A stretch of 64,000 nt of DNA from Prochlorococcus marinus XMU1402 (GTDB lineage: Bacteria; Cyanobacteriota; Cyanobacteriia; PCC-6307; Cyanobiaceae), in contig NZ_JAAORD010000001.1 in NCBI RefSeq assembly GCF_017696205.1, forward strand, positions 434,001 through 498,000, given 5' to 3'. Positions 63,367 through 64,000 of the stretch are shown in pieces; within the stretch, counting starts at the first letter, position 1, and each line of letters starts with the position of its first letter. The position numbers and the translations under genes are program-made. The notes beneath the pieces are model-generated. The model worked only from the letters and a program-made list of their open reading frames with translations, did no database searches and was not told the origin of the DNA.

Positions 63367-64000
63367 TTACCTTAGCAGTGCTCTTTTAGGGCCATGAATT
63401 GGATCCTCAATTACTATTGTTTGATCTCTATTCGCCCCCAAAGAGACAATGGCAATTGGAACCTCCATTAATTCAGCTAAAAATCTTAGATAATTCATGG
63501 CATTCTCTGGGAGATCAGATAGTTTTCTGCAATCTGCAGTTGAACATTGCCAACCTTTTAATTTTTTGTAGATTGGCTTACATTTTTTTAAGTCATCTGA
63601 ATTTGTAGGAAAGTAGTCTATTTCCTCTCCATCGAGATCATATGCAATGCAAACTTGAATCTCATCTAATTCATCTAACACATCAAGTTTCGTAACGGCT
63701 AAACAATCAAGACCATTGACAGATACAGCATATTTACCAATAACTCCATCAAACCACCCACATCTTCTCCTTCTCCCAGTAGTGGTTCCAAATTCACTGC
63801 CTCTATCACAGAGTTGATCATTAATACTTCCTTGTAATTCAGTTGGGAATGGCCCTTCACCTACTCTTGTGGTGTAAGCTTTTGCGACACCTATGACTCT
63901 ATCAATTAAAGTTGGACCCACTCCAGCTCCAATACATGCCCCTCCTGATATAGGGTTTGATGAGGTAACAAAAGGATAAGTCCCATGATCTAAGTCAAGT
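63367..64000 (-). CDS. purA: Adenylosuccinate synthetase, C-terminal part
   Basis: Converts IMP and Asp to adenylosuccinate with GTP. The window ends inside the gene: 210 residues are visible. The visible N-terminal end reads [16 protein letters not shown] then [20 protein letters not shown], a family signature, followed by [17 protein letters not shown] in the form [17 protein letters not shown]. The end is GPKRALLR. The 5' part lies beyond base 64000. Confidence 0.96.
   Translation of the reverse strand, partial: LDLDHGTYPFVTSSNPISGGACIGAGVGPTLIDRVIGVAKAYTTRVGEGPFPTELQGSINDQLCDRGSEFGTTTGRRRRCGWFDGVIGKYAVSVNGLDCLAVTKLDVLDELDEIQVCIAYDLDGEEIDYFPTNSDDLKKCKPIYKKLKGWQCSTADCRKLSDLPENAMNYLRFLAELMEVPIAIVSLGANRDQTIVIEDPIHGPKRALLR

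Noticed and set aside
1-64000. Search for CRISPR arrays, insertion sequences, toxin-antitoxin pairs or phage genes
   Set aside because: No regularly spaced repeats, transposase motifs, integrases or capsid-type genes were seen. The only tandem repeats are in coding regions.

Overview
The window is a stretch of chromosome from a picocyanobacterium, almost certainly a low-GC, high-light-type Prochlorococcus. The support is very AT-rich DNA, tightly packed genes with tiny spacers, photosystem I genes psaF and psaJ, cytochrome b6f genes petA and petC, an aa3 cytochrome oxidase cluster, a high-light-inducible protein, scattered cobamide genes, and the tiny picocyanobacterial hyper-conserved protein lying between tRNA-Asp and tRNA-Trp. 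No rRNA, CRISPR array, insertion sequence, integrase or phage gene is visible. This is core chromosome rather than a genomic island.

Layout. 1-7.7 kb: topA (cut at its 5' end), a lipoprotein with an internal duplication, a DUF2232 membrane protein, a CobT-like protein, a Tat-type lipoprotein resembling a solute-binding protein, an aldo/keto reductase with a ferredoxin tail, and ribE. 7.7-15.8 kb: a cyAbrB regulator, ctaCDE, divergent ctaA-ctaB, an ABC-2 exporter pair and a small unknown protein. 15.7-24.9 kb: groEL with a repeat-rich tail, fabG, ispD, an LD-carboxypeptidase, ubiA, ppx, a RodZ-like protein, cobM and lgt. 25-32.4 kb: petA, petC, a DUF3067 protein, tatC, an RqcH/NFACT protein, gmk, psaJ, psaF, tsaD and hli. 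32.5-41.8 kb: an antiporter, gltX, tRNA-Asp, the hyper-conserved protein, tRNA-Trp, rplS, map, a DRTGG P-loop protein with a Rossmann partner, a YajQ protein and a band-7 protein. 41.8-53.2 kb: hemL, xthA, larC, a flippase-like membrane protein, a four-gene cluster (iron-type permease, COG0523 GTPase, pterin dehydratase, YjbQ), an M32 peptidase and ppa. 53.1-64 kb: hemC, rpoD, a candidate structured RNA, priA, a TPR-DUF3153 fusion, argB, a DUF2854 protein, ssb, cobK, cutA, a PfkB-family kinase and purA (cut by the window end).

The genes fall into linked functions. Electron transport is covered by petA/petC, psaF/psaJ and cta genes, with assembly factors nearby (ctaA/ctaB for haem A, tatC for export, lgt for lipoproteins). 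Tetrapyrrole and cobamide synthesis is represented by hemL, hemC, cobM, cobK and the CobT-like gene, all dispersed. Translation and replication housekeeping is represented by gltX, rplS, map, tsaD, rpoD, topA, priA and ssb.

I saw no clear new defence or mobile system. The best leads are the folded RNA with its own promoter between rpoD and priA (possibly 6S RNA), the 13-bp perfect dyad with a 9-nt spacer in the groEL divergent region, the metal/pterin gene cluster with a His-repeat GTPase, the orphan LarC, and the DUF3153 fusion with a buried lipobox. All assignments are from reading the sequence; no database search was run.
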